Below are positions 8,202 through 17,467 of a stretch of DNA of 64,000 nt, in pieces. Below the pieces are notes generated by a model. It was not told where the DNA came from and searched no databases. It was given only the letters and a program-made list of their open reading frames with translations. Location: assembly GCF_004167675.1 (NCBI RefSeq), contig NZ_SEZQ01000002.1; one strand, given 5' to 3'. Each line of letters starts with the position of its first letter. The stretch's first letter is position 1. The translations under genes were made by a program, and so were the position numbers. The stretch comes from Aliivibrio finisterrensis_A. GTDB taxonomy: Bacteria; Pseudomonadota; Gammaproteobacteria; Enterobacterales; Vibrionaceae.

Positions 8202-9116
8202 CTAAACAAGTGACTTAATCATTTCGTAGAGCCACATGTGTTTCTTACTTTGTCGATTTTTTTTATGTATATAAGCGCACAGTGGAAGTGTACTTATTTC
8301 GTCTATATCAGTAACTTTTATTGCCCGTAACCCCTCGCCGCAATGTTTAACGAAGTTTTCTAATCCAGGAACGACTAAATCTGAATTTCGCGCTATCTCT
8401 CGAATACTAATCGCAGACGTGCTTCTGTGAACGACATTTATCTCTAGGTTTCTCTTAGCTACAGCTTGCTCAATGAGTGATGTGTGGAATGTATTAAAGA
8501 ATGGCATTTCGATTGTCGCAAAGTTGTAGCACAACAATTCCTCGATTGTCGCTTCATCTTTTTGAAATGGATGGTCTTCTCTAACTACCGCAACAAAGTT
8601 TACGTTCCCTAAAGGGAGCTCATAAATATCTTTTGTCGTATTAGGAAATTGAAATTGAATCGCGATATCTACTTGGTCTGTTTTCATCATCGCAGCTGTT
8701 TCTGTTGTCATATTGTGTGAAGCAAACGTGACATTGGGACAACATTTAGAAATTTCAGAAAACATCATTGGAGAGAGCCAGGGAATAATTTGCTGTCCCA
8801 TATCAACTGTTATCGTACCTTCTAATGCACTAGGGGAGAACTCATCATGATTATTAACCGCGTTCGATAGTTGAGTCAGTAGTGGTGAAAGCTCAATGTA
8901 CAAGCTGTCAGCAAATGGAGTTGCATCGAACCCTTTTGGTGTTTTAACAAATAGCTCATCTTCAAAATGATGACGGAGTTTATTGATGTTTTGGCTTACT
9001 GCAGGTGGAGAAATAAATAGTAAATCTGAAGACCGTTTTAAGTTTCGCTGTTGGTAGACGATAGAAAACAATTTGAGAAGGTTGAGATCTAAGTTCTTAA
9101 ATTTATCACTACTCAT
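8202..9116 (-). CDS. LysR-family transcriptional regulator
   Basis: 304 aa. The N-terminal winged HTH lies at about 8-66 (LNLLKLFSIVYQQRNLKRSS followed by LLFISPPAVSQNINKLRHHF), and a periplasmic-binding-protein-like effector domain at about 95-300. The effector is unknown. It is divergent from the secreted DUF1254-like gene at 9241, with a 124-bp shared gap, the usual LysR arrangement for controlling the divergent neighbour. The ATG start gives the standard LysR N-terminus. Confidence 0.88.
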   Translation of the reverse strand: MSSDKFKNLDLNLLKLFSIVYQQRNLKRSSDLLFISPPAVSQNINKLRHHFEDELFVKTPKGFDATPFADSLYIELSPLLTQLSNAVNNHDEFSPSALEGTITVDMGQQIIPWLSPMMFSEISKCCPNVTFASHNMTTETAAMMKTDQVDIAIQFQFPNTTKDIYELPLGNVNFVAVVREDHPFQKDEATIEELLCYNFATIEMPFFNTFHTSLIEQAVAKRNLEINVVHRSTSAISIREIARNSDLVVPGLENFVKHCGEGLRAIKVTDIDEISTLPLCAYIHKKNRQSKKHMWLYEMIKSLV

Positions 9117-9240
9117 GAATCACCACCATTTCGTTGTATTAAGCTCAGCTTAACATCAAGCTAACTAAATGCAAATATCCTGAGGCATTGTGTCATTTTA
9201 TTATGGGTACATAAATTAAACATAGCCTAGCGAGTCTAAA

Positions 9241-10224
9241 ATGAAAAAAACAATCTTATCTTTATCACTTATCAGCGCATTTAGTTGTATAGCAGCGCCA
9301 GTTACAATGGAAAACTATGTTGTCGCTGAATCAGATTGGTACTTTGATGGCGTACAAAAGAAAGTGGGAGTAAACACTTGGATGCATGATGATCCAGTTA
9401 GTATCGATAATCAGCAAGTAATTCGTTCTAATAGGGATGTGGTCTACTCTATTGCGATTGTTGATGTGAGTGAAGGTGCAACGTTTACTGTACCTGCGTC
9501 AGATGAGTTTCAGATTATTCACATTATTGACGAACATCACTTATTCCACCAGGTGGTAAAGAATGGTGAAACACTAAAGGTTTCAGCTAATGACATTCAA
9601 GGTGAATATGTATATCTACTAGCACGTACTAGAGATAACGGTGACTATGAAGACACTAAAAAGCGCCAAGCAATGCTTGAATTCAAAGCGAAGTCAGACC
9701 GACCATACCAATCAAAGGGGTTCGATGCAGAAGAAGTTATTGCTTTTCGTGAAGAGCTTGTTCGTCAAGTTAACAATGGAGAGCAATCTATTGCAGGTCA
9801 CGACGCTTTCGGTAAAACATTAGAAGATGTAAACCCTCATAACTACTTATATGCAGCTGCATATGGTTGGGGTGGCCTGCCGATGGATACAGCACAATAT
9901 GTACCATTACAAGTTACTTCTGATGAGTGTCAAAAATGGACTATCGAAAAGCCAGCGTTAGATTGGAATAACAACGGATATTTATCTGCTACTTTTTATG
10001 GCGCAGATGGATGGGTTCATGAAGAAGATTTTTATATTCCACATAGTGAGATGCAAGATAATGGAGATTCTTTTTCATTCACAACTAACTGTGTATTAGG
10101 TAAAGGTAACGCGACCGTTGAAAAAGGTGGTAATTTCCTAATAAGAATGTATCTACCAACAGATGCGTGGCAAGTGAAAGAACAGGCGGATAATATGTAT
10201 AGTGTTAAAGGTATAAATATTTAA
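9241..10224 (+). CDS. Secreted DUF1254-like protein
   Basis: 327 aa with a signal peptide (MKKTILSLSLISAFSCIAA). The mature N-terminus (about 25-130: VVAESDWYFDGVQKKVGVN; then SRNDVVYS-like and ATFTVPASDEFQIIHIID) and the C-terminal part (about 230-320: GYLSATFYGADGWVHEED; FLIRMYLPTDAW) resemble DUF1254/DUF1214 proteins, but the protein is shorter than the 479-aa neighbour. It is exported, with unknown function. The ribosome binding site is weak (AGCGAG). It is divergent from a LysR gene and followed by a terminator at about 10246-10275. Confidence 0.65.
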   Translation: MKKTILSLSLISAFSCIAAPVTMENYVVAESDWYFDGVQKKVGVNTWMHDDPVSIDNQQVIRSNRDVVYSIAIVDVSEGATFTVPASDEFQIIHIIDEHHLFHQVVKNGETLKVSANDIQGEYVYLLARTRDNGDYEDTKKRQAMLEFKAKSDRPYQSKGFDAEEVIAFREELVRQVNNGEQSIAGHDAFGKTLEDVNPHNYLYAAAYGWGGLPMDTAQYVPLQVTSDECQKWTIEKPALDWNNNGYLSATFYGADGWVHEEDFYIPHSEMQDNGDSFSFTTNCVLGKGNATVEKGGNFLIRMYLPTDAWQVKEQADNMYSVKGINI

Positions 10225-10245
10225 TATACGATGATTATTTAGAAA

Positions 10246-10275
10246 GAAGGGCTGGCAACATGTCAGTCTTTTTTT
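10246..10275 (+). terminator. Rho-independent terminator after the DUF1254-like gene
   Basis: AAGGGCTGGCA, loop ACA, then TGTCAGTCTT running into a T run. The stem uses G-U pairs. The rest of the 10225-10456 gap shows nothing further beyond the presumed promoter of the next gene. Confidence 0.65.
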
Positions 10276-10456
10276 AATAAGTTTTTCAAACAGCGATATC
10301 AAAAATTAAAAATTATAGATAATTATCTCTCATTATTTAATATTTGTATGAACTCAAGTCTCTTTATATTCTTCGGCGCTAATGTTAGGACAACGGTTAT
10401 CCCATGATTTATTTGCGAGTTTGATAATCTATAATACCAATGATAGGTAACAAAAT

Positions 10457-10981
10457 ATGTCTGAATCCGCTACGCAAAATATTCCTCAAAAGAAAGTTGG
10501 GAATCGTTTTATCAGGGTAACTAAAAATATACTCATTTTTTTAATAAAATGGATTGTTTATATCGGAGCTCTTGTCGGTTCCTCTCTATTACTGTCAAAA
10601 CTTAGTACCATCCATGGTAAAGACCTTCCAGATGAATACTTTCTAAATGGTTACCCAACTATTTTGAAATTACTAGACTCAGAAGTATTTATGGGTTTTG
10701 TTTTCTTTGTAACGTTAGCAATCGTTGTTTATGTCGTTTACCTTCTTTGGCAGCTGCATGAAGTTGCTGTCCATAAAGCGCACGCGATGTCTTCAGCACA
10801 TACACAAATTGTATTTGCTCTATCTTTATGTGGTTTGTTTATCGACAAAACATGGTGGGTATTAGCTATTCTTATCGCGTTTACCCGTTGGGATATTGTG
10901 TCAAATTCTGTTTCGAATATCATCCGTAAAGGTATGGCAGTCACTGTACCTAATCAACAAAAAGCTAAAATAGAGGAGTAA
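10457..10981 (+). CDS. Inner-membrane protein, partner of the HlyD-type adaptor
   Basis: 174 aa with about three membrane helices: FLIKWIVYIGALVGSSLLL (about 30-48), FMGFVFFVTLAIVVYVVYLL (about 78-97) and IVFALSLCGLFIDKTWWVLA extending to about 140. The C-terminus is cytoplasmic and basic. It was not recognised as a named family. The following HlyD-like gene starts 4 bp after its stop, with its ribosome binding site GAGGAG inside the end of this gene, so the two form one operon. The pairing recalls E. coli yibI-yibH and yiaW-yiaV (small membrane protein plus HlyD homologue). That is an analogy, not a demonstrated homology. Confidence 0.7.
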   Translation: MSESATQNIPQKKVGNRFIRVTKNILIFLIKWIVYIGALVGSSLLLSKLSTIHGKDLPDEYFLNGYPTILKLLDSEVFMGFVFFVTLAIVVYVVYLLWQLHEVAVHKAHAMSSAHTQIVFALSLCGLFIDKTWWVLAILIAFTRWDIVSNSVSNIIRKGMAVTVPNQQKAKIEE

Positions 10982-10985
10982 TACG

Positions 10986-12017
10986 GTGAAAGAAATTATG
11001 CTCCCATATATTCTGATTTGTATCGTACTAGTGAAAGCAGGCGTTGTTCAGTGGACGCTACGTAATGCTAGCATCATGGTTGGTACGGGGTTGTTTTTGG
11101 CGTTTATGTTGTTTACCGCTCACCGATTTTGGTCTCCGGCTGATCTAACCGATAGTACAACAGTAAAAGCGCCTCATGCAGTCCTTAGCCCATTGATTGG
11201 ACAAGAGGTTGAGCATGTGTATGTCACGCATAATCAACACGTAAAGGAAGGCGAATTAATCTATACATTAAAAGACGTGGATACAGATTCACAAATTCGT
11301 GGGCTGGAGGCAGAACGTACTGCTGCTGAAGCTGAAATTCTGGCATTTCATCACCAAATTGGAAATGATAAAAAACAGCTTGAACGTTTGACTCGCTTAA
11401 GTGACTTTGCTCACGAACAAGATCGCGATGATATACGTACTCGTATCGATTCTAACTTTGCGAAAATAGCGTCTGCAAATGCTAAGATTCAGTCAATCGA
11501 AGCTCAAATATCAACTGCACATTGGCAAAATGAGCGCCGTGAAATTCGAGCACCGTTTGATGGACAAATTTCCATTGCAAATATAACTGCAGGTACTCGA
11601 GTGGGCAATATGCACCTTTATGATACCAGTCAAAAATTTGTTGAGATGAGAATAGCTGATCAAAGTTACCGCGGTATTAAGAAAGGTCAATTCGCCGAAT
11701 TTTATGTTGATGCATATCCTGGTGAGATCTTTCGTGGTCGAATTCACAGCGTAACAACGGGGACTGGTGAAGCGCGTGTTTCTGTAATGAATGGCACGCA
11801 ACATGTTCGCCAGCATGTTGGAAATAATATGGGAGCTCATGGTCGTACTGTCATTATCGAGTTTATCGAACCAGAAGGTTACAACGTACCAATTGGAGCG
11901 ACGGGTTCTGGTTGGGTATCGGCAGAGAAACCACATCCTATGTTAGGTTTTATGGATATCATCGGTGGTGCTACCGTTCGCTTGAAATCTTATAAAGCAT
12001 ACCTATCTGCACTCTAA
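10986..12017 (+). CDS. HlyD/EmrA-family membrane fusion protein (YibH-like)
   Basis: 343 aa. Two N-terminal membrane helices (about 5-20 and 28-46) are followed by a biotinyl-lipoyl-like half-motif (about 60-95, VKAPHAVLSPLIGQEVEHVY), an alpha-hairpin coiled coil (about 100-175) and a beta-barrel domain (about 185-310, IRAPFDGQISIANITAGTRV). The family forms periplasmic adaptors for efflux or export pumps. Here no dedicated pump permease is adjacent, only the small membrane protein upstream. The GTG start has a strong GAGGAG ribosome binding site 7 bases before it. A bidirectional terminator follows. Confidence 0.85.
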   Translation: MKEIMLPYILICIVLVKAGVVQWTLRNASIMVGTGLFLAFMLFTAHRFWSPADLTDSTTVKAPHAVLSPLIGQEVEHVYVTHNQHVKEGELIYTLKDVDTDSQIRGLEAERTAAEAEILAFHHQIGNDKKQLERLTRLSDFAHEQDRDDIRTRIDSNFAKIASANAKIQSIEAQISTAHWQNERREIRAPFDGQISIANITAGTRVGNMHLYDTSQKFVEMRIADQSYRGIKKGQFAEFYVDAYPGEIFRGRIHSVTTGTGEARVSVMNGTQHVRQHVGNNMGAHGRTVIIEFIEPEGYNVPIGATGSGWVSAEKPHPMLGFMDIIGGATVRLKSYKAYLSAL

Positions 12018-12020
12018 TTC

Positions 12021-12052
12021 AAAAGACACCTTTTTTGCTAAAGGTGTCTTTT
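12021..12052. terminator. Bidirectional terminator between the HlyD-like gene and bioA
   Basis: AAAAGACACCTT and AAGGTGTCTTTT form a perfect 12-bp stem with an 8-base loop. The A/T ends let it serve both converging genes. Confidence 0.85.
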
Positions 12053-12103
12053 GTCATTACCTTCATTCAAAGGTATCGGTGTTTTTATGCCTGACTTTGT
12101 ATA

Positions 12104-13384
12104 TTAGAACAGAGTTTCTAGCGCACTATCAATGGCGTTAACCAACTTAGTAATGTGCTCAGGTTGAGAAATGAATGGAGGCATCATATAAATGAGTTTC
12201 CCAAATGGTCTTATCCAAACCCCTTGTTCAACAAAGTGTGCTTGTATTTTTTCCATCTCAACAGGCGTGGTTAGCTCTACAACGCCTATCGCTCCAAGCC
12301 ATCGAACATCGGCAACCACATCGTGTTTTTTAAGTGCCGGTAATAATTCTGAAAAGCAGGTTTCAATTTGTTTGGTTTGAGTTTGCCAATGGTTTTGTTG
12401 GATCAGTTCTAGGCTAGCATTAGCGACCGCACAAGCCAATGGATTTCCCATAAAAGTTGGGCCATGCATAAAGCACCCAGCGTCTCCGCTGCATACCGTA
12501 TCAGCAACCACTTTACTGGTGAGCGTTGCAGATAATGTCATGTAGCCACCTGTAAGCGCTTTACCAATACACATGATGTCAGGCTCAATATCGGCATGTT
12601 CACAGGCAAACAGTTTTCCTGTTCGTCCAAAGCCGGTTGCTATCTCATCTAGAATCAGAAGTAAGCCATATTCATCACACAAACGGCGTACTTCTTTTAA
12701 ATATTGAGGGTGGTATAAACGCATTCCGCCTGCACCCTGAACAATAGGCTCAAGGATCATGGCTGCGATTTCATCATGACGTTCGCCCAGCATTTTTTCT
12801 AATGGAAGAATATCATCAGGGTTCCATTCACCACCAAATTTACTGGTCGGTGATTCTACAAATAGATGCTCTGGTAAAAAGCCTTTGTATAAGCCGTGCA
12901 TAGAATTATCGGGATCGGTTACTGACATGGCAGCAAACGTATCACCATGGTAACCATGTCGAACTGTAACGAATTTTGATCGCGGTTGACCTTTGGCGTG
13001 CCAGTATTGCAGCGCCATTTTTAAGCTGACTTCAACCGCAACGGAGCCTGAATCGGCTAAGAAGACTTGTTCTAATCGAGATGGACTAAGTTCTACCAGT
13101 TTTTTACAAAGATCGACCGCAGGTTGATGAGTAATGCCACCAAACATTACATGGGCCATTTTATCGGTTTGATCTTTAATCGCTTGATTTAGGTGAGGGT
13201 GACAGTAACCGTGAATGGTAGACCACCAAGAAGACATACCATCAACCAATTCTTGGCCATCTTCTAGATAGAGATGTACGCCATTAGCATGAGTGACAGG
13301 GTAGCAAGAGAGCGGATTTATAGTAGAAGTATAGGGATGCCAAATGTGCTGACGGTCAAAATCCAAATCGACGTTATTGTTCAT
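12104..13384 (-). CDS. bioA: Adenosylmethionine-8-amino-7-oxononanoate aminotransferase
   Basis: 426 aa, class III PLP-dependent aminotransferase making 7,8-diaminopelargonate from KAPA with SAM as amino donor, in biotin synthesis. Visible motifs: the N-terminal FDRQHIWHPYTS of BioA, SSWWSTIHGYCHP, the PLP-contacting LILDEIATGFGRTGK (about 240-256) and the Schiff-base lysine in CIGKALTGGYMTL (about 270). The length is normal. It is divergent from bioB with a BirA-type operator between, the classical enterobacterial layout. Confidence 0.97.
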   Translation of the reverse strand: MNNNVDLDFDRQHIWHPYTSTINPLSCYPVTHANGVHLYLEDGQELVDGMSSWWSTIHGYCHPHLNQAIKDQTDKMAHVMFGGITHQPAVDLCKKLVELSPSRLEQVFLADSGSVAVEVSLKMALQYWHAKGQPRSKFVTVRHGYHGDTFAAMSVTDPDNSMHGLYKGFLPEHLFVESPTSKFGGEWNPDDILPLEKMLGERHDEIAAMILEPIVQGAGGMRLYHPQYLKEVRRLCDEYGLLLILDEIATGFGRTGKLFACEHADIEPDIMCIGKALTGGYMTLSATLTSKVVADTVCSGDAGCFMHGPTFMGNPLACAVANASLELIQQNHWQTQTKQIETCFSELLPALKKHDVVADVRWLGAIGVVELTTPVEMEKIQAHFVEQGVWIRPFGKLIYMMPPFISQPEHITKLVNAIDSALETLF

Positions 13385-13395
13385 TAATTCACCAG

Positions 13396-13428
13396 TTGTA
13401 AACTTAATCTTTCCTTTAAGGTTGACAG
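13396..13428. promoter_or_regulatory. BirA operator (biotin operator) between bioA and bioB
   Basis: TTGTAAACT (13396-13404) and GGTTGACAG (13420-13428) are imperfect inverted half-sites separated by 15 bp. The E. coli bio operator is TTGTAAACC, spacer, GGTTTACAA. The site lies 11 bp from the bioA start and 117 bp from bioB, so BirA with biotinyl-AMP should repress both divergent transcripts. Confidence 0.85.
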
Positions 13429-13544
13429 TGTATCGTTTAACCGTAGACTAGCCAAGTATAAATATAAGCCAAAAACCACAATGTAAAGTGGTCGGATCTT
13501 AGTAATAGCAATGGTTATAGCAAGTTAACGAAAGGAATTTACAC

Positions 13545-14597
13545 GTGGAAGTGAGACATAACTGGACAGTCGCAGAAGTACAAGAATTGATGGATAAGCC
13601 ATTCATGGATTTAGTTTTTGAGGCTCAATTAGTGCATCGAAAATACCAACAAGCGAATTACGTACAAGTAAGTACCTTGCTATCAATTAAAACAGGCGCT
13701 TGCCCTGAAGATTGCAAATACTGCCCTCAAAGTGCTCATTACCGTACTGATGTTGATCGTGAACGATTAATGGAAGTCGAAAGCGTATTAGATGCAGCAA
13801 AAAAAGCGAAAAACTCAGGTTCAACGCGTTTCTGTATGGGTGCCGCTTGGAAAAATCCAAAAGAACGTGATATGCCTTATCTGTTAGATATGATCAAAGG
13901 CGTTAAAGAGATGGGTCTTGAGACGTGTATGACGCTAGGGATGATCACCTCAGAGCAAGCGGGTGAATTATCAGAAGCGGGTCTCGATTACTACAATCAC
14001 AATTTAGACACCTCACCAGAGTTTTACGGCAGTATTATTACGACACGAACGTACCAAGATCGTTTAGATACATTATCTCATGTTCGTGATGCAGGAATGA
14101 AGATCTGTTCTGGTGGCATTATCGGCATGGGCGAAAGTGACAGTGATCGTGCGGGTCTGTTTGTTGAATTAGCGAATCTTCCTCAGCACCCTGAGTCTGT
14201 TCCTGTCAATATGCTGGTAAAAGTAAAAGGCACGCCATTAGAGGATGCTGAAGACGTTGACCCATTTGATTTTATCCGTTTGATCGCCGTTGCTCGTATC
14301 ATGATGCCTGAATCGGCTGTGCGTTTGTCTGCAGGTCGTGAAAGCATGAATGAGCAGATGCAAGCCTTATGCTTTATGGCCGGTGCTAACTCGGTATTTT
14401 ATGGGTGTAAACTACTGACAACGCCAAACCCGGATGAAGACAGCGACATGCAACTGTTTAAGAAACTGGGTGTGAATAGCCAACAAGTTGCGCAAAAACC
14501 AGATGTGGTTCAAGAGCATGAATTATTAGATCGCGTTGCTGAGCGTGTTGCTTCTCGTCCTGAAAAAGACGATTTATTCTATGAAGCGAGCGTTTAA
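13545..14597 (+). CDS. bioB: Biotin synthase
   Basis: 350 aa, radical-SAM enzyme inserting sulfur into dethiobiotin. The radical-SAM cluster motif CPEDCKYCPQ lies at about residues 53-62. The N-terminal VRHNWTVAEVQELMDKPF and the YNHNLDTSPEFYGSIITTRT segment are typical of BioB. The GTG start at 13545 is favoured by AAAGGA 9 bases upstream and by the expected N-terminus; another GTG lies two codons on. It is first gene of bioBFCD and overlaps bioF. Confidence 0.97.
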   Translation: MEVRHNWTVAEVQELMDKPFMDLVFEAQLVHRKYQQANYVQVSTLLSIKTGACPEDCKYCPQSAHYRTDVDRERLMEVESVLDAAKKAKNSGSTRFCMGAAWKNPKERDMPYLLDMIKGVKEMGLETCMTLGMITSEQAGELSEAGLDYYNHNLDTSPEFYGSIITTRTYQDRLDTLSHVRDAGMKICSGGIIGMGESDSDRAGLFVELANLPQHPESVPVNMLVKVKGTPLEDAEDVDPFDFIRLIAVARIMMPESAVRLSAGRESMNEQMQALCFMAGANSVFYGCKLLTTPNPDEDSDMQLFKKLGVNSQQVAQKPDVVQEHELLDRVAERVASRPEKDDLFYEASV

Positions 14598-15732
14598 TCA
14601 ACGTATTAGCTCCGCACTTACTCAACGTAAGCAAGCGGGGCTGAATCGTTCTCGAACGGTAATAGAGCAAGGTAATCAATCTCGATTAGTGGTGGATGGT
14701 CAATCCTACATTAACTTTTCAGGTAACGATTATCTTGGTCTTGCTGGCAGTAAAGAGTTAACTCAAGCGTGGCAGCAAGGACTTTCTTTGTATGGCAGTG
14801 GCAGTGGCGCTTCACCATTAGTGACAGGTTACTCAAAACCCCATGCCGATTTAGAATCTCAACTGGCTGAATGGCTTGGGTTTGATTGCGCATTACTGTT
14901 TAATTCAGGCTTTAGTGCTAATCAAGCAGTCCTTTTTTCATTATTAGAAAAAGGTGACACTTTACTACAAGATAAACTTAATCATGCCTCGTTAATGGAA
15001 GCGGGTATATTGTCACCTGCGACGATGAAACGCTTTAAACATAATGATATATCTCACCTAACCAAATTATTAACGATGTCTGATAATTCACCTTCTTTGG
15101 TCGTCACCGAAGGGGTTTTTAGTATGGATGGGGATTTATCACCACTGTCAGATATTGCTAAAGTAGCCAAAGAAACTAATGCGTGGTTAATGGTAGATGA
15201 TGCCCACGGATGTGGCGTGTTAGGTAACAATGGCCGAGGGTGTTGTGATTTTTATCAAGTAACGCCAGACATTTTAATCGTTACGTTTGGTAAAGGGTTT
15301 GGTTTATCGGGTGCTGCGGTGTTATGTAATCATGAATGTGGTGATTACTTAGCTCAATTTGCTCGTCATCATGTCTATTCAACGGCAATGCCTCCTGCTC
15401 AAGCTCATGCGTTATCTCATGCCTTATTGATGATCCAACAACAAGAATGGCGACGTGGCAAACTCAAAGAGTTAAATCAACAATTTGAATCAGAATTGAC
15501 TGGCTTTTTAGGTGCGGTGAAAACAAATACGCCGATAAAACCGATTATTATTGGTGAAGCCGATAAAGCAATGAATGTCTCTACCGCACTTAAAAATCAA
15601 GGATTGTGGACAACTGCCATTCGTCCGCCTACCGTGCCAACAGGAACTGCGAGGTTAAGAATTACGTTAAGTGCCAATCACTCGCAACAAGACATTACAC
15701 AGCTTACCCAAGCAATAACAGAATTAGGATGA
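14581..15732 (+). CDS. bioF: 8-amino-7-oxononanoate synthase
   Basis: 383 aa from the chosen ATG at 14581 (MKRAFNQRISSAL). A longer reading starting 15 codons upstream is possible but lies inside the conserved bioB C-terminus and adds a non-family extension. It is a PLP-dependent alpha-oxoamine synthase joining pimeloyl-ACP and alanine. Motifs: INFSGNDYLGLAG near the N-terminus, DDAHGCGVLGNNGRG, and the PLP lysine in TFGKGFGLSGA (about 240). It overlaps bioB by 17 bp, showing translational coupling. Confidence 0.95.
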   Translation: MKRAFNQRISSALTQRKQAGLNRSRTVIEQGNQSRLVVDGQSYINFSGNDYLGLAGSKELTQAWQQGLSLYGSGSGASPLVTGYSKPHADLESQLAEWLGFDCALLFNSGFSANQAVLFSLLEKGDTLLQDKLNHASLMEAGILSPATMKRFKHNDISHLTKLLTMSDNSPSLVVTEGVFSMDGDLSPLSDIAKVAKETNAWLMVDDAHGCGVLGNNGRGCCDFYQVTPDILIVTFGKGFGLSGAAVLCNHECGDYLAQFARHHVYSTAMPPAQAHALSHALLMIQQQEWRRGKLKELNQQFESELTGFLGAVKTNTPIKPIIIGEADKAMNVSTALKNQGLWTTAIRPPTVPTGTARLRITLSANHSQQDITQLTQAITELG

Positions 15733-15739
15733 TGGAGTT

Positions 15740-16561
15740 ATGGTTAATCAAGCTGTCGCCATAGAAACCTCACATTGGACACCAAGCCAAGAGAAACAAG
15801 CGATTCAAGCGGCTTTCAGTAAAGCGGCAAATACGTATGATCGCTCTGCTGAATTTCAACGTCAGGTGGCGGATACCTTATTATCTTATTTACCTCAAGA
15901 TCTGTCAGGGCTGCGTATATTAGATGTTGGTTGCGGAACGGGCTATTGCAGTGAACAGTTGTTGAAGCGTGGTGCAAAGGTTGTGGCGTTTGATCTGTCT
16001 CAATTGATGTTAGATAAAGCTAAAGAACGTTGTGGTGAACTTAATATTTGTTACGTGCAAGGGGATGCTGAGCATTTACCATTTATTAATAGTGAATTTG
16101 ACGCGGTTATTTCAAGTTTAGCGCTGCAATGGTGTCAGGATTTATCCGTTCCTCTGGCTGAAATGAATCGAGTTACTCATACTAAAAGCAAGGTTGTATT
16201 TTCAACTTTGTTAGATGGCTCACTGTTTGAGTTGAAAAATTCGTGGTCAAAGGTTGATTCATATCAACATGTTAACGATTTTATTACTCAATCTATGGTA
16301 AAACTTGCGTTAGCGCAATCTGATTGCAACAAGTTTACACTAGACTGCACGCCAGTCGAGATGACGTATTCTTCCGCTCTTGCTTTAATGAAAGATTTAA
16401 AAGGAATTGGAGCAACGCATTTACCTAATGGCCGCCACTCAGGTTTATTGAGTAAAGAAAAGCTATTAGCAGTAGAAGAAGCGTATCAAATTTTTAAGAA
16501 TGAAATGAATAAGTTACCTGCTACTTATCAGGTAGGCTTTGGAGTTGTAAGTAATGATTGA
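15740..16561 (+). CDS. bioC: Malonyl-ACP O-methyltransferase
   Basis: 273 aa, SAM-dependent methyltransferase that masks malonyl-ACP so that fatty-acid synthesis can build the pimeloyl chain. Motif I is RILDVGCGTGYCSEQLL (about 55-71); AFSKAANTYDRSAEFQ at the N-terminus and SSLALQWCQDL (about 127-137) are BioC-like. It starts 7 bp after bioF and overlaps bioD by 8 bp. No bioH demethylase gene is present in this window, so BioH or an equivalent must be encoded elsewhere. Confidence 0.94.
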   Translation: MVNQAVAIETSHWTPSQEKQAIQAAFSKAANTYDRSAEFQRQVADTLLSYLPQDLSGLRILDVGCGTGYCSEQLLKRGAKVVAFDLSQLMLDKAKERCGELNICYVQGDAEHLPFINSEFDAVISSLALQWCQDLSVPLAEMNRVTHTKSKVVFSTLLDGSLFELKNSWSKVDSYQHVNDFITQSMVKLALAQSDCNKFTLDCTPVEMTYSSALALMKDLKGIGATHLPNGRHSGLLSKEKLLAVEEAYQIFKNEMNKLPATYQVGFGVVSND

Positions 16562-17234
16562 TGCATTTTTTGTTGCAGGTACAGATACAGATGTAGGTAA
16601 AACGGTTTCTTCTAAAGCGATTTTAGATGCATTAAATTTAAAAGGGCTAAATACAGCCGCATATAAACCTGTAGCTGCGGGCTCTGAAGACAAAGGCGAA
16701 GGCGTTCAAAATTCTGATGCAATCCATTTACGTTCTGTAGCCAATGTTGAATTAAGTTATGAAGAAGTAAACCCATACGCATTGCTATTGCCTGCATCGC
16801 CACACATTGCGGCAGAAGCTGAGAACGTAGTGATTGATTATTCTGTATTATCAAAAGGTTTAACTGCGTTGAAAGCTAAATCAGACGTGGTTTTAGTTGA
16901 AGGCGCTGGTGGTTGGCGTGTACCTGTTTCTAAAGATGATTGCTTATCAACTTGGGTTAAACAAGAGAAATTACCCGTCGTATTAGTGGTGGGTATTAAG
17001 TTAGGTTGTTTAAGTCATGCAATGTTAACGGCAGAAGCGATTCAACATGATGGTTTAGAGATCATTGGCTGGGTAGCAAATCGAGTAAATCCGGGTACTG
17101 AGCATTACGCTGAAATTATCGCGATGTTAGAAGATAAAATGCCAGCACCAAAATTAGGCGAAATCCCATATATGCCAAGTGTTAAGCGCAAAAATATGGG
17201 TAAATACATTAATTTAGATGTACTAGAAGCGTAA
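16554..17234 (+). CDS. bioD: ATP-dependent dethiobiotin synthetase
   Basis: 226 aa. The P-loop GTDTDVGKT is at about residues 8-16. KPVAAGSEDKGEGVQNSDA and VEGAGGWRVPVS are family motifs. It closes the ureido ring of dethiobiotin using CO2 and ATP. It is the last gene of bioBFCD, overlapping bioC by 8 bp, and is followed by a strong hairpin at 17257-17290. Confidence 0.96.
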   Translation: MIDAFFVAGTDTDVGKTVSSKAILDALNLKGLNTAAYKPVAAGSEDKGEGVQNSDAIHLRSVANVELSYEEVNPYALLLPASPHIAAEAENVVIDYSVLSKGLTALKAKSDVVLVEGAGGWRVPVSKDDCLSTWVKQEKLPVVLVVGIKLGCLSHAMLTAEAIQHDGLEIIGWVANRVNPGTEHYAEIIAMLEDKMPAPKLGEIPYMPSVKRKNMGKYINLDVLEA

Positions 17235-17256
17235 TTATACTTTTTACCTAATAGAG

Positions 17257-17290
17257 ATAAAGCCAACACCATCCTTGATGTTGGCTTTAT
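17257..17290 (+). terminator. Terminator hairpin after bioD
   Basis: ATAAAGCCAACA and TGTTGGCTTTAT form a perfect 12-bp stem with a 10-base loop. The T-tract is short, so efficiency is uncertain. The remaining gap to 17467 shows nothing else. Confidence 0.7.
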
Positions 17291-17467
17291 ATTTAGGGCT
17301 CACTTAGGCTAGTTGAGTAGTTAATGAATAACAATCACCCTAAAGTCGTTTGATCATATATAAATAATATTATTACTAATATAGCAATTGCCGATTTTCT
17401 TTATAGCGATATGCCTATTTTGAACTCATTTAGCATGATAAATGAAGCTGGGCTGCATCACTAAATA

